Assembly (NCBI GenBank): GCA_020861095.1
Contig: JAJBTC010000208.1
Span: forward strand, 25,556 to 89,555
Reading direction: 5' to 3'
From: Bacteroides sp.
GTDB taxonomy: Bacteria; Bacteroidota; Bacteroidia; Bacteroidales; Bacteroidaceae
Length of the DNA: 64,000 nt
Part shown: positions 40,366 to 48,807 of the stretch, one piece after another
How positions within the stretch are numbered: position 1 is the first letter of the stretch
Layout: each line of letters begins with the position of its first letter
Notes under the pieces: model-generated
Told to the model about the DNA's origin: nothing
The model's input: the letters and a program-made list of their open reading frames with translations, nothing else
Database searches by the model: none
Made by a program: the position numbers and the translations under genes

Positions 40366-40495
40366 TTAAATAGGAAAGATCTACCTGAAGAAAAAGGATT
40401 ATATCAGATGTACACCGCAATTAAACCTATACATCTGCGGATCTTTACCGGAAGAATTCCGAATCCTTACTCATAGAACTTCCAATCTTTACTCG

Positions 40496-40625
40496 TGGAC
40501 ACCCGGGTCTCCATACCCTGGAGACCCGGGTGTCCAATGGGTGGAGACCCGGGTCTCCACCCATATAACTCCGCTTCCTTTTCAGTACAACTCCGGTGGG
40601 CTCTCGGTACAACTCCGGTGGGCTC
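40496..40625. repeat. Cluster of GC-rich perfect palindromes and a direct repeat upstream of mnmG
   Basis: A 17-bp arm GGACACCCGGGTCTCCA (40497-40513) pairs perfectly with 40519-40535 over a 5-base loop. It is followed at once by a 28-bp perfect palindrome (40537-40564; half-site ATGGGTGGAGACCC) with the same GAGACCCGGGTCTC core. Then GTACAACTCCGGTGGGCTC occurs twice (40585-40603 and 40607-40625). They are far more GC-rich than the surrounding DNA and none precedes a T run. Confidence 0.8.
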
Positions 40626-40843
40626 CAGGCAAGGATCAGAAGTGTTACAAATTTTCTTTCTCCCGGAATATCCCTGATCTGTCTGTGTCTTTATCTCATT
40701 CCTACTGACGGATTATATTTTATTATCTTATACCCATTTCCTACTGTCTTATACGCTGATCCATTTCTTTCTGTAGGAATATGAAGGAGTGGTAAAAGCT
40801 ATTAATACTTACTTTGATTCCCTGAATGCTATCATCTTTTTCG

Positions 40844-40851
40844 TACCTTTG
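40844..40851 (+). promoter_or_regulatory. -7 box TACCTTTG before mnmG
   Basis: TACCTTTG 26 bases before the start; AACAGGAG serves as ribosome-binding site. Confidence 0.6.
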
Positions 40852-40876
40852 CAAGGTTTTTCTTAACAGGAGTTAT

Positions 40877-42751
40877 ATGGATTTTAAATACGACATCATT
40901 GTGATTGGTGCTGGCCACGCCGGTTGTGAGGCCGCTGTGGCTGCTGCCCGCATGGGTTCAAAAACCTGTCTGATCACAATGGATATGAACAAGGTGGGAC
41001 AGATGAGCTGCAACCCCGCTATCGGAGGTATAGCCAAAGGACAGATTGTCCGGGAGATCGACGCGCTGGGTGGCCAGATGGGACTTATTGCCGATAAGAC
41101 TGCTATCCAATTTCGTATCCTCAACCGTTCCAAAGGACCCGCTATGTGGAGTCCACGCGCTCAATGTGACCGCAACAAATTTATCTGGGAATGGAGAGAA
41201 GTACTCGACCAGACACCAAACTTACATATCTGGCAGGATACCGTTACCGAACTCCGGGTGGAGAACGGAGAAGTGACCGGAGTAAGAACCCTCCTGGACG
41301 TAGATTTTCAGGCCAAATGTGTAGTTCTTACCGCAGGAACATTTTTGAATGGCCTGATGCATATTGGCAAAACCCAGATAGCGGGAGGACGCATGGCAGA
41401 CCCTGCTTCCTATCGTCTGACCGAATCGATCACCCGCCACGGTGTCGCCCACGATCGGATGAAAACAGGTACTCCTGTACGTATAGATGGTCGTAGTGTA
41501 CACTATGACCTGATGGATATACAAGAGGGAGAGCACGATTTCCATAAATTCTCTTTTATGGACAATGGGGTAAGACACCTGCGCCAACTTCAGTGCTGGA
41601 CCTGCTATACCAACGAAGAAGTACATACAGTATTGCGCGATGGATTGGCCGATTCTCCTCTATACAACGGACAGATACAAAGTATTGGTCCCCGCTACTG
41701 TCCGAGTATAGAAACCAAGATCGTGACCTTTCCTGATAAAATTCAGCATCAGCTTTTCTTAGAACCGGAAGGAGAAACCACACAAGAACTGTATCTGAAT
41801 GGATTTTCATCTTCGCTGCCTCTGGATATACAGATCGCAGCTCTGAAGAAGATACCGGCTTTCAGCGATCTGGTCATTTACCGCCCCGGCTATGCGATTG
41901 AATATGATTTCTTCGACCCTACTCAACTGAAACATTCGTTGGAATCGAAGGTTATACGCAATCTTTTCTTTGCCGGACAGGTCAATGGAACCACAGGATA
42001 CGAAGAAGCGGGGGGCCAGGGATTGATCGCAGGTATAAATGCTCATATCAACAGTCATGGAGGAAAGCCGTTTGTGTTGGGGAGAGACGAAGCCTATATT
42101 GGCGTTTTGATCGACGATCTGGTCACCAAAGGAGTAGATGAACCGTATCGTATGTTTACTTCCCGGGCAGAATACCGGATCCTATTGCGCATGGATGATG
42201 CCGATATGCGTCTGACCGAAAAATCTTATCACCTCGGACTTGCCACTCCGGAACGTTACCATTTGTATCAAAGAAAAAACGAATCCATCGAAAATTTGAT
42301 TCATTTCATCAAAGGATTTTCCATAAAATCGCATCTCATCAATCCTGTATTGGAATCTCTGGGAACTACCCCACTCCGCCACGGTTGTAAATTGATCGAT
42401 CTTCTCAATCGCCCCCAGATCACCATTGAGGATCTGGCTCCTCACATCCATGCGTTGGAAGGAGAACTATCTAAGATCTCCGAACGCAAAGAGGAAATTA
42501 TAGAAGCTACTGAGATACGGATCAAGTATCAAGGATATATAGACCGGGAAAGAATGATCGCTAACAAATTGTCTCGCCTGGAGAATATAAAGATCAAAGG
42601 AAAATTTGATTATAATTCTCTGCAATCTCTTTCTACGGAAGCCCGACAGAAACTAATAAAGATAGATCCTGAAACCATTGCACAAGCCAGTCGCATACCT
42701 GGAGTTTCTCCCAGTGATATCAATGTTCTGCTCGTACTTTGTGGAAGATAA
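40877..42751 (+). CDS. mnmG: tRNA uridine-5-carboxymethylaminomethyl modification enzyme MnmG
   Basis: The ATG at 40877 (MDFKYDIIVIGAGHAGCEAA) has AACAGGAG upstream; 624 residues is standard. It has the FAD-binding GAGHAG motif, SCNPAIGGIAKGQIVREID, the catalytic Cys in HLRQLQCWTCYTN, and the GQVNGTTGYEEAGGQGL motif. With MnmE it modifies the wobble uridine of several tRNAs. It is followed 8 bases later by a parS site and then apt. Confidence 0.97.
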   Translation: MDFKYDIIVIGAGHAGCEAAVAAARMGSKTCLITMDMNKVGQMSCNPAIGGIAKGQIVREIDALGGQMGLIADKTAIQFRILNRSKGPAMWSPRAQCDRNKFIWEWREVLDQTPNLHIWQDTVTELRVENGEVTGVRTLLDVDFQAKCVVLTAGTFLNGLMHIGKTQIAGGRMADPASYRLTESITRHGVAHDRMKTGTPVRIDGRSVHYDLMDIQEGEHDFHKFSFMDNGVRHLRQLQCWTCYTNEEVHTVLRDGLADSPLYNGQIQSIGPRYCPSIETKIVTFPDKIQHQLFLEPEGETTQELYLNGFSSSLPLDIQIAALKKIPAFSDLVIYRPGYAIEYDFFDPTQLKHSLESKVIRNLFFAGQVNGTTGYEEAGGQGLIAGINAHINSHGGKPFVLGRDEAYIGVLIDDLVTKGVDEPYRMFTSRAEYRILLRMDDADMRLTEKSYHLGLATPERYHLYQRKNESIENLIHFIKGFSIKSHLINPVLESLGTTPLRHGCKLIDLLNRPQITIEDLAPHIHALEGELSKISERKEEIIEATEIRIKYQGYIDRERMIANKLSRLENIKIKGKFDYNSLQSLSTEARQKLIKIDPETIAQASRIPGVSPSDINVLLVLCGR

Positions 42752-42759
42752 CCATAAAA

Positions 42760-42775
42760 TGTTTCACGTGGAACA
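42760..42775. promoter_or_regulatory. parS: parS centromere site
   Basis: TGTTTCACGTGGAACA differs from the perfect palindromic ParB site TGTTTCACGTGAAACA at one base, and its reverse complement TGTTCCACGTGAAACA is one of the accepted Bacillus subtilis variants. It lies between the mnmG stop and apt. ParB would load here for chromosome segregation. Confidence 0.85.
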
Positions 42776-42801
42776 AAAACCATATAAAACCGTTATATAC
42801 A

Positions 42802-43332
42802 ATGGATAATAGAATAGAAAAATTAGTAGAGAATGTACGGAACATCCCGGATTTTCCCATCCCAGGAATACAATTTAAGGATGTTACAACCCTGTTCAAA
42901 GATGCGGAATGCCTGCAAATTCTTTCGGATATGTTGTACGAAATGTATAAAGACCGTGGCATAACCAAAGTAGTAGGAGTAGAGTCGCGTGGATTTATCA
43001 TGGGGCCTATTCTGGCTACACGCCTGGGCGCAGGTTTTATTCCTATCCGCAAACCGGGTAAATTGCCTGCAGAAACGCTGGAAGAAAGCTACGACAAAGA
43101 GTATGGCACAGACACCGTACAAATCCACAAAGACGCCCTGAATGAAAATGATGTAGTGGTTTTGCATGATGATCTGTTGGCAACAGGAGGCACTATGGAA
43201 GCTGCCTGTAAACTTGTAAAGAAGATGCATCCGAAAAAAATATATGTCAACTTTATCATCGAGTTGAAAGACCTGAATGGCAGATCCGTATTTGATAAAG
43301 ACGTAGAGGTAGAATCCATCCTTAATATGTGA
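42802..43332 (+). CDS. apt: Adenine phosphoribosyltransferase
   Basis: A 176-residue enzyme from the ATG at 42802. It has the PRPP-binding motif VVLHDDLLATGGTMEAA, the N-terminal IPDFPIPGIQFKDVTTLF and VVGVESRGFIMG. It salvages adenine to AMP in the cytoplasm. The frame is open back into mnmG, but the family start is the Met before DNRIEKLVE. Confidence 0.96.
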   Translation: MDNRIEKLVENVRNIPDFPIPGIQFKDVTTLFKDAECLQILSDMLYEMYKDRGITKVVGVESRGFIMGPILATRLGAGFIPIRKPGKLPAETLEESYDKEYGTDTVQIHKDALNENDVVVLHDDLLATGGTMEAACKLVKKMHPKKIYVNFIIELKDLNGRSVFDKDVEVESILNM

Positions 43333-43775
43333 AGAAATTTACGATGTACTGATGTACGATTGAAAATAGGAGTCAGTACATTTATTGAATCGCAAATTAA
43401 AAAACTATCTCTAAAAAAGTTATTTTAGTTCAGACAGTTAAGTTATGTAGTCATCAAAAGTAGGTAAAAGATTAATAGACTTTACAACAACCAGATGCAG
43501 CTATTCCCTATACAGCCTATCTTTCCAAAGATATTGGCTCGTTAGGGTCTTACACCATCAAGCAAAGTGAAGACATGAGCCGACCAAAAAGTAGGATCTG
43601 AATGAACGAAGCAAGTATTTGCTGTATATGGCTATACATGAAACCGCATTAGTGAATAGAGGGAAATGATACTTTATAAAAAGTAGTTTCATAGCGAGAT
43701 CGTAAATCCGTCAATCGTACATCTTTGTTTCCTTTCTCTGGCGCAGCAAAGAGATGAAGCGTAAATAGCAACAGA
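43333..43775. repeat. Gap bracketed by inverted TTTACGAT/ATCGTAAA patches
   Basis: Just after apt lies ATTTACGATGTACTGATGTA and at 43698-43725 the inverse-type TCGTAAATCCGTCAATCGTA. The ~330 bases between show no convincing gene. The same motif pair frames part of the 3.7-4.2 kb gap. Confidence 0.5.
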
Positions 43776-45596
43776 ATGCCGATAGAAAAAAAAGAGTCCA
43801 GATTCAACGAATATCTCCGGGGGATTGTAAGTAATCTGCCGGAGAAGCCCGGTGTATATCAATACATTAATTCCGAAGGAGTGATCATCTATGTAGGAAA
43901 AGCCAAAAACCTGAAAAAGCGGGTGTACTCTTACTTTTCCAAAGAACATACCGCTGGCAAGTTACGGGTCCTGGTCAGCAAAATAACCGATATACGTTAC
44001 ATTGTAGTAAATACCGAAGAAGACGCGCTCTTACTGGAAAATAACCTCATTAAGAAGCATCAACCCCGCTACAATGTGATGTTGAAAGACGACAAGACCT
44101 ATCCTTCCCTGTGCCTGACCAACGAATATTTTCCCCGCCTTTTCAAGACCCGGAATATCGTCCGCAACGGATCCACCTATTTTGGTCCTTACAGCCATTT
44201 AGGTTCCTTAAATGCACTGCTCGATCTGATCAAACAACTCTATCCGCTTCGCACCTGTCATCTCAATCTGACACTGGACAATATACAAGCCGGAAAGTTC
44301 AATGTCTGTCTGGAGTATCATATCAAGAAGTGTAAAGGACCCTGCGTAGGAAAACAGACGCATGAAGAATATATGAGAAATGTGAAAGAAATACGTGAAA
44401 TATTGAAAGGAAATATTCAGGATATCTCGCGTATTCTCCTGGAACAGATGAAACGATTTGCAGCGGAAATGAAGTTTGAACAGGCGCAGGAAGTAAAAGT
44501 AAAACACGATCTGTTGGAGAATTATCGGGCCAAATCGGAAGTAGTAAGTTCAGTATTGAACCAGCTGGACGTATTCTCCATCGAAGAAGACGAAGATAAA
44601 GCGGCCTATATCAACTATTTACACATCACACACGGGGTTATTAATCAAGCATTTACCTTCGAATACAAAAAACGGCTCAATGAAACCCGTGAAGAGTTGC
44701 TGCAACTGGGTATTATTGAGATGCGCGAACGCTACAAAAGTCGTTCGAAAGAGATCATCGTACCCTTTGAGGTAGACCTGGAACTGGAAGATGTGACCTT
44801 CACCATTCCGCAAAGAGGAGACAAAAAGAAGTTGCTGGATCTTTCACTGCTCAACGTCAAACAATACAAGGCAGACCGCATGAAACAGGCAGAAAAGCTA
44901 AATCCGGAACAACGGAACATGCGCCTGTTGAAAGAGATCCAGGAAGAACTGCACCTCGAAAAGCCTCCGATGCATATCGAGTGTTTTGATAACTCCAACA
45001 TACAGGGAGCAGATGCAGTGGCCGCTTGTGTGGTGTTTAAAATGGGAAAACCCTCTAAAAAAGATTACCGGAAATACAACATCAAGACCGTGACCGGCGC
45101 AGATGATTACGCCTCCATGCGGGAAGTGGTGCACAGACGCTATCAGAGAGCCATAGAAGAAGAGTCTCCCCTACCCGATCTTATCATTACTGACGGGGGA
45201 AAAGGACAAATGGAAGCTGTGCGCCAAACCCTGGAAGAAATGGGTATTTCTATCCCCATCGCCGGATTGGCAAAAGACCGCAAACACCGCACTTCGGAAT
45301 TATTGTATGGATTTCCGCAACAGACCATAGGGATGAAACAAGGTACACCCCTCTTCCGGTTAATGGAACAGATACAGAACGAGGTTCATCGGTTTGCTAT
45401 TAATTTTCATCGGGACAAACGAAGCAAACGCCAAGTGGCTTCGGCACTGGACGAGATCAAAGGGATTGGCGAAAAAACCAAAACCATCTTACTGCAACAC
45501 TTCAAGAGTGTGAAACGTATCCGGGAAGCCTCTTTAGAGGAGATCTCAGCCGTGATCGGACCAGCTAAAGCAGCATTGGTCAAAAGATCTCTGTAA
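43776..45596 (+). CDS. uvrC: UvrABC excinuclease subunit C
   Basis: At 606 residues it has the normal UvrC layout: GIY-YIG nuclease (GVYQYINSEGVIIYVGKAKN), Cys-containing central region (KKCKGPCVG), UvrBC domain (AAEMKFEQAQEVKVKHDLLE), RNase H-like nuclease (HIECFDNSNIQGADAV, ITDGGKGQ) and C-terminal helix-hairpin-helix pair (ALDEIKGIGEKTKTILLQHF). It makes both incisions in nucleotide excision repair. Confidence 0.97.
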   Translation: MPIEKKESRFNEYLRGIVSNLPEKPGVYQYINSEGVIIYVGKAKNLKKRVYSYFSKEHTAGKLRVLVSKITDIRYIVVNTEEDALLLENNLIKKHQPRYNVMLKDDKTYPSLCLTNEYFPRLFKTRNIVRNGSTYFGPYSHLGSLNALLDLIKQLYPLRTCHLNLTLDNIQAGKFNVCLEYHIKKCKGPCVGKQTHEEYMRNVKEIREILKGNIQDISRILLEQMKRFAAEMKFEQAQEVKVKHDLLENYRAKSEVVSSVLNQLDVFSIEEDEDKAAYINYLHITHGVINQAFTFEYKKRLNETREELLQLGIIEMRERYKSRSKEIIVPFEVDLELEDVTFTIPQRGDKKKLLDLSLLNVKQYKADRMKQAEKLNPEQRNMRLLKEIQEELHLEKPPMHIECFDNSNIQGADAVAACVVFKMGKPSKKDYRKYNIKTVTGADDYASMREVVHRRYQRAIEEESPLPDLIITDGGKGQMEAVRQTLEEMGISIPIAGLAKDRKHRTSELLYGFPQQTIGMKQGTPLFRLMEQIQNEVHRFAINFHRDKRSKRQVASALDEIKGIGEKTKTILLQHFKSVKRIREASLEEISAVIGPAKAALVKRSL

Positions 45597-45967
45597 AAGC
45601 TGAGAACGGTCTGAGAACAAGACTTATTTCAGGGGATAAAACAGAATAAGAACTTGTACAACCCACCTATTCACGGCATAGCCATCCGATTAAAAATGAA
45701 TCAACAGACATTTACGCTGATGATCCGGAAGAGCTGAATACCCAGGGGAATAACCGGATTAAGGGGCTAAATAGCTGTTAGTTTCGTCTTAGCCTAACAG
45801 CTATACTATTCACCAGGTATAGCAAGTCATACCAGTTCATGGTAGATTATAGACTATCCTTTCCAGCGTAATTTGTCAATTCGTAAGTCGTAAATAAACC
45901 GGTGGTATAGGAGAAAGCAAATAAATTTGTAACTTTGTAATTCGCAACCATTCAAACAAACAGATTC
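45597..45967. promoter_or_regulatory. Gap with promoter for the dtd operon
   Basis: TAACTTTG (45930-45937) is a -7 box 30 bases before dtd. A TTCGTAAGTCGTAAAT patch (45880-45895) belongs to the dispersed TTTACGATT-type repeats. GCTAAATAGCTGTTAG and CTAACAGC (45766-45802) may form a uvrC terminator-like hairpin. No gene was seen. Confidence 0.45.
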
Positions 45968-46420
45968 ATGAGAGTAGTGATCCAACGAGTTTCAAAAGCA
46001 TCGGTAACGATCGAAGGAGTATGCAAATCGGCCATAGGGAACGGTATGTTGGTCCTCGTGGGAATAGAAGAAGCGGACGAACAGGAAGACAGTGAATGGC
46101 TCTGCCGCAAGATCGTACAGCTACGCATTTTTGATGATGAACAGGGAATAATGAACAGATCCATACAGGATATAGACGGTGAAATGCTGGTGATCAGTCA
46201 GTTTACCCTCCATGCATCTACCAAAAAAGGAAACCGGCCTTCCTACATACGCGCCGCACGCCCCGAACAGGCCATCCCTATGTACGAATGTTTTTGTAAA
46301 CAGTTGTCGCAAACGCTGGGTAAAGAGGTCAGAACCGGAGAATTCGGTGCGGATATGAAAGTGGAACTGCTCAACGACGGACCGGTAACGATCTGCATGG
46401 ATTCAAAAAACAAAGAATAA
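45968..46420 (+). CDS. dtd: D-aminoacyl-tRNA deacylase
   Basis: At 150 residues it is normal DTD length. Motifs: MRVVIQRVSKASVTIEG, the catalytic SQFTLHA, and NDGPVTICMDS containing the Gly-cisPro-type selectivity loop. It hydrolyses D-amino acids and Gly from mischarged tRNA. Its stop overlaps the mazG start by one base (TAATG). Confidence 0.96.
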   Translation: MRVVIQRVSKASVTIEGVCKSAIGNGMLVLVGIEEADEQEDSEWLCRKIVQLRIFDDEQGIMNRSIQDIDGEMLVISQFTLHASTKKGNRPSYIRAARPEQAIPMYECFCKQLSQTLGKEVRTGEFGADMKVELLNDGPVTICMDSKNKE

Positions 46421-46758
46421 TGACCATAGACGAGGCACAGAAAACGGTAGATCAGTGGATCAAGACCCACGGTGTACGCTATTTCAGTGAACTGACCAAC
46501 CTGGCTGTCCTCACAGAAGAGGTAGGCGAACTGGCACGGATCATGGCGCGTACCTATGGAGATCAGTCTTTCAAGGCAGGCGAAAAAGAAGACCTGGGAG
46601 ATGAAATGGCAGACGTGCTCTGGGTACTCCTGTGCTTAGCCAACCAGACCGGAGTGGACCTCACGGAAGCGCTGAAAAAAACCTGGAGAAAAAAAACAAA
46701 AAGAGATAAAGAGAGACATATCAACAATCCTAAATTAAAACAAGATGGAAATGAATGA
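46420..46758 (+). CDS. MazG-like nucleotide pyrophosphohydrolase
   Basis: A 112-residue all-alpha NTP-PPase with the EExxE...ExxD metal motif: LTEEVGELARIMAR, then EDLGDEMADVLWVLLCLAN. It hydrolyses (deoxy)nucleoside triphosphates to monophosphates and may clean damaged nucleotides. It is coupled to dtd (1-base overlap) and to deoC (14-base overlap), so the three are co-translated. Confidence 0.9.
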   Translation: MTIDEAQKTVDQWIKTHGVRYFSELTNLAVLTEEVGELARIMARTYGDQSFKAGEKEDLGDEMADVLWVLLCLANQTGVDLTEALKKTWRKKTKRDKERHINNPKLKQDGNE

Positions 46759-47647
46759 TGCCCATTCCAACAAGTACGAAGCCACGCTGGCTCTCTACAA
46801 TACCGATCTGAACGACGAAGAAGTAAAAGCGAAAGTAGCCCGGCTGATCGAAACCAAAGTAGCGGCCAACGATACGGAAGAGATCAGAAAGCTCCTTTTC
46901 CATTGCATCGATCTGACTACCCTCAATACGACCGATAGCGCGGAAAGTGTAATGCGTTTTACTGAAAAAGTAAACCAGTTTGAGGAGGAGTTCGGAGAAC
47001 TGGACAATGTGGCAGCTATTTGTGTATATCCCAACTTTGCAGAAGTAGTCAAAGATACACTGGATGTAGAAGGGGTGAACATTGCCTGTGTTTCGGCCGG
47101 ATTCCCTTCTTCACAGACCTTTATTGAGGTAAAAGTAGCAGAAACCTCCCTGGCAATAGCAGACGGTGCCAACGAGATTGATATTGTATTGTCCGTGGGA
47201 ACTTTCCTGAGCGGAGATTATCAGACGGTGTGCGAAGAGATACAAGAACTGAAAGCAGTCTGCAAGGAAGCGCACCTGAAAGTGATCCTGGAGACAGGCG
47301 CACTGGAGACAGCGGCCAACATCAAGAAAGCCTCTATCCTATCCATGTATGCAGGAGCTGATTTCATCAAAACCTCTACAGGAAAACAGCAGCCTGCCGC
47401 CACGCCGGAAGCAGCGTATGTAATGTGTGAGGCCATCAAAGAATACTACGACAAGACAGGTATAAAGATCGGTTTCAAGCCTGCGGGCGGGATCAATACC
47501 GTACACGATGCGTTGGTATACTATACCCTTGTGAAGGAATTACTCGGCGAAGAATGGCTCAACAACAAACTATTCCGTCTGGGAACAAGTCGTCTGGCCA
47601 ATCTGCTGCTCTCCGATATTCAGGGAGAAGTAGTGAAGTTCTTCTAA
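46745..47647 (+). CDS. deoC: Deoxyribose-phosphate aldolase
   Basis: A 300-residue class I aldolase with the Schiff-base Lys in DFIKTSTGK and further active-site segments HCIDLTTL, ANEIDIVLSVG and GFKPAGGI. It splits 2-deoxyribose 5-phosphate into glyceraldehyde 3-phosphate and acetaldehyde. The start may be the first or third codon (MEMND). At 300 residues it is the longer DeoC form found in Bacteroidetes. Confidence 0.95.
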   Translation: MEMNDAHSNKYEATLALYNTDLNDEEVKAKVARLIETKVAANDTEEIRKLLFHCIDLTTLNTTDSAESVMRFTEKVNQFEEEFGELDNVAAICVYPNFAEVVKDTLDVEGVNIACVSAGFPSSQTFIEVKVAETSLAIADGANEIDIVLSVGTFLSGDYQTVCEEIQELKAVCKEAHLKVILETGALETAANIKKASILSMYAGADFIKTSTGKQQPAATPEAAYVMCEAIKEYYDKTGIKIGFKPAGGINTVHDALVYYTLVKELLGEEWLNNKLFRLGTSRLANLLLSDIQGEVVKFF

Positions 47648-47666
47648 AAGAAGAAACCATTTTACC

Positions 47667-47709
47667 AAACAGCCCTTATTTCCATGTATTCCGGAAGAAA
47701 GGGCTGTTT
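47667..47709. terminator. Bidirectional terminator between deoC and the prenyl synthase
   Basis: AACAGCCCTT pairs with AAGGGCTGTT across ~20 bases, with a T run on the plus strand. It lies between convergent genes. Confidence 0.75.
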
Positions 47710-47746
47710 TTACAGAAAATATGTTGTATTCAGAATAAGCAGTAAA

Positions 47747-48721
47747 CTATTTCTCCCTCTGGATCAGAAAGTTCAGATATCCGATCAGAGACCGCTTCAC
47801 GGGTGTATCGGAGAAAGGATCCAATAACTTCTCAGCACGTTCCTTATATCGCTGCATGATCTGGTGGGAATATTCAATACCTCCATTCTCACGGGCAAAC
47901 GCAATCAGGGATTCTATATCCGCGGAAGTAGCTTCACCGGTCCTGACCCGGACAGCCAATTCCTTCATTTCTTCACAATCATGCGTGTTCAACGCATACA
48001 GCAAAGGCAAGGTCAGCCGACCTTCCAGCATGTCATGACCCGTAGGTTTACCGATATCTGCTCCTTCGTAATAATCAAAAATATCGTCACGGATCTGGAA
48101 ACACATACCGATACATTCGCCGAATTCACGGGCAAAGCGTATATCTTCCTCCTTTTCACTGACAGAGAGAATAGCGGTGGTCGTACAGGCAGAAAAAAGA
48201 GCGGCAGTCTTCTTGCGGATCACAGAGAAATAGGTCTCTTCTGAAAAACTCTTACTGGAAAGATTGGACAATTGCAGCAATTCTCCCTCGGAAAGATCCT
48301 GACCCAGGTGAGAGATCACCTCAAGGATCCGTTGATTCTTCGTCTTGGCAGCTTCCACCAGACAGGTGGCCAGCAGGTAATCCCCTACCAGCACAGCTAC
48401 TCGGTTGTTGAAAAGAGCATTTACCGAAGGTTGTCCGCGTCTTTCCAGGCTTTCATCCACTACATCATCATGTACCAGACTGGCGGTATGCAGAAGTTCC
48501 AGAGAAACCGCAGCATAGAGAGCTTCACGGGGAACCTGACCATACAGCCGGGCAAGCAACAGCATCAGAACCGGACGCATCCGTTTTCCGTTTCTATGAA
48601 GAATATGAGAAATGACTTCCTGCAGCAAGGCATTGGAACTGGTAAGAGATTCCGAGAAAAGTCCGTTGAATTCTTCCAGTTCGTTACAGATGGGTGATTT
48701 GATAAGGGTCACAATTTCCAT
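47747..48721 (-). CDS. ispB: Polyprenyl synthase (octaprenyl-diphosphate synthase type)
   Basis: The ATG at 48721 (MEIVTLIKSPICNELEEF) gives 324 residues; the frame is open upstream but across the polA promoter region. First Asp-rich motif LVHDDVVDESLERRG, second RDDIFDYYEG, with GKRMRPVLMLL before and GKPTGHDMLEGRLTLPLL after. It makes the long isoprenoid tail for menaquinone. Chain length cannot be read with certainty, hence the tentative symbol. Confidence 0.9.
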   Translation of the reverse strand: MEIVTLIKSPICNELEEFNGLFSESLTSSNALLQEVISHILHRNGKRMRPVLMLLLARLYGQVPREALYAAVSLELLHTASLVHDDVVDESLERRGQPSVNALFNNRVAVLVGDYLLATCLVEAAKTKNQRILEVISHLGQDLSEGELLQLSNLSSKSFSEETYFSVIRKKTAALFSACTTTAILSVSEKEEDIRFAREFGECIGMCFQIRDDIFDYYEGADIGKPTGHDMLEGRLTLPLLYALNTHDCEEMKELAVRVRTGEATSADIESLIAFARENGGIEYSHQIMQRYKERAEKLLDPFSDTPVKRSLIGYLNFLIQREK

Positions 48722-48807
48722 GCCTATGCAATTTGGGTACAAAAGTAGCAATAAAACAATTAATACGGTATTTTTTCGTATTTTTACCCTGTAAATTATC
48801 AAAAAAG
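48722..48807. promoter_or_regulatory. Divergent promoter region, prenyl synthase / polA
   Basis: Minus-strand TACTTTTG (48747 to 48740), with TTGTTTTATTG upstream, serves the prenyl synthase; a plus-strand TATTTTTA near 48779 is a weaker candidate for polA. Confidence 0.5.
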
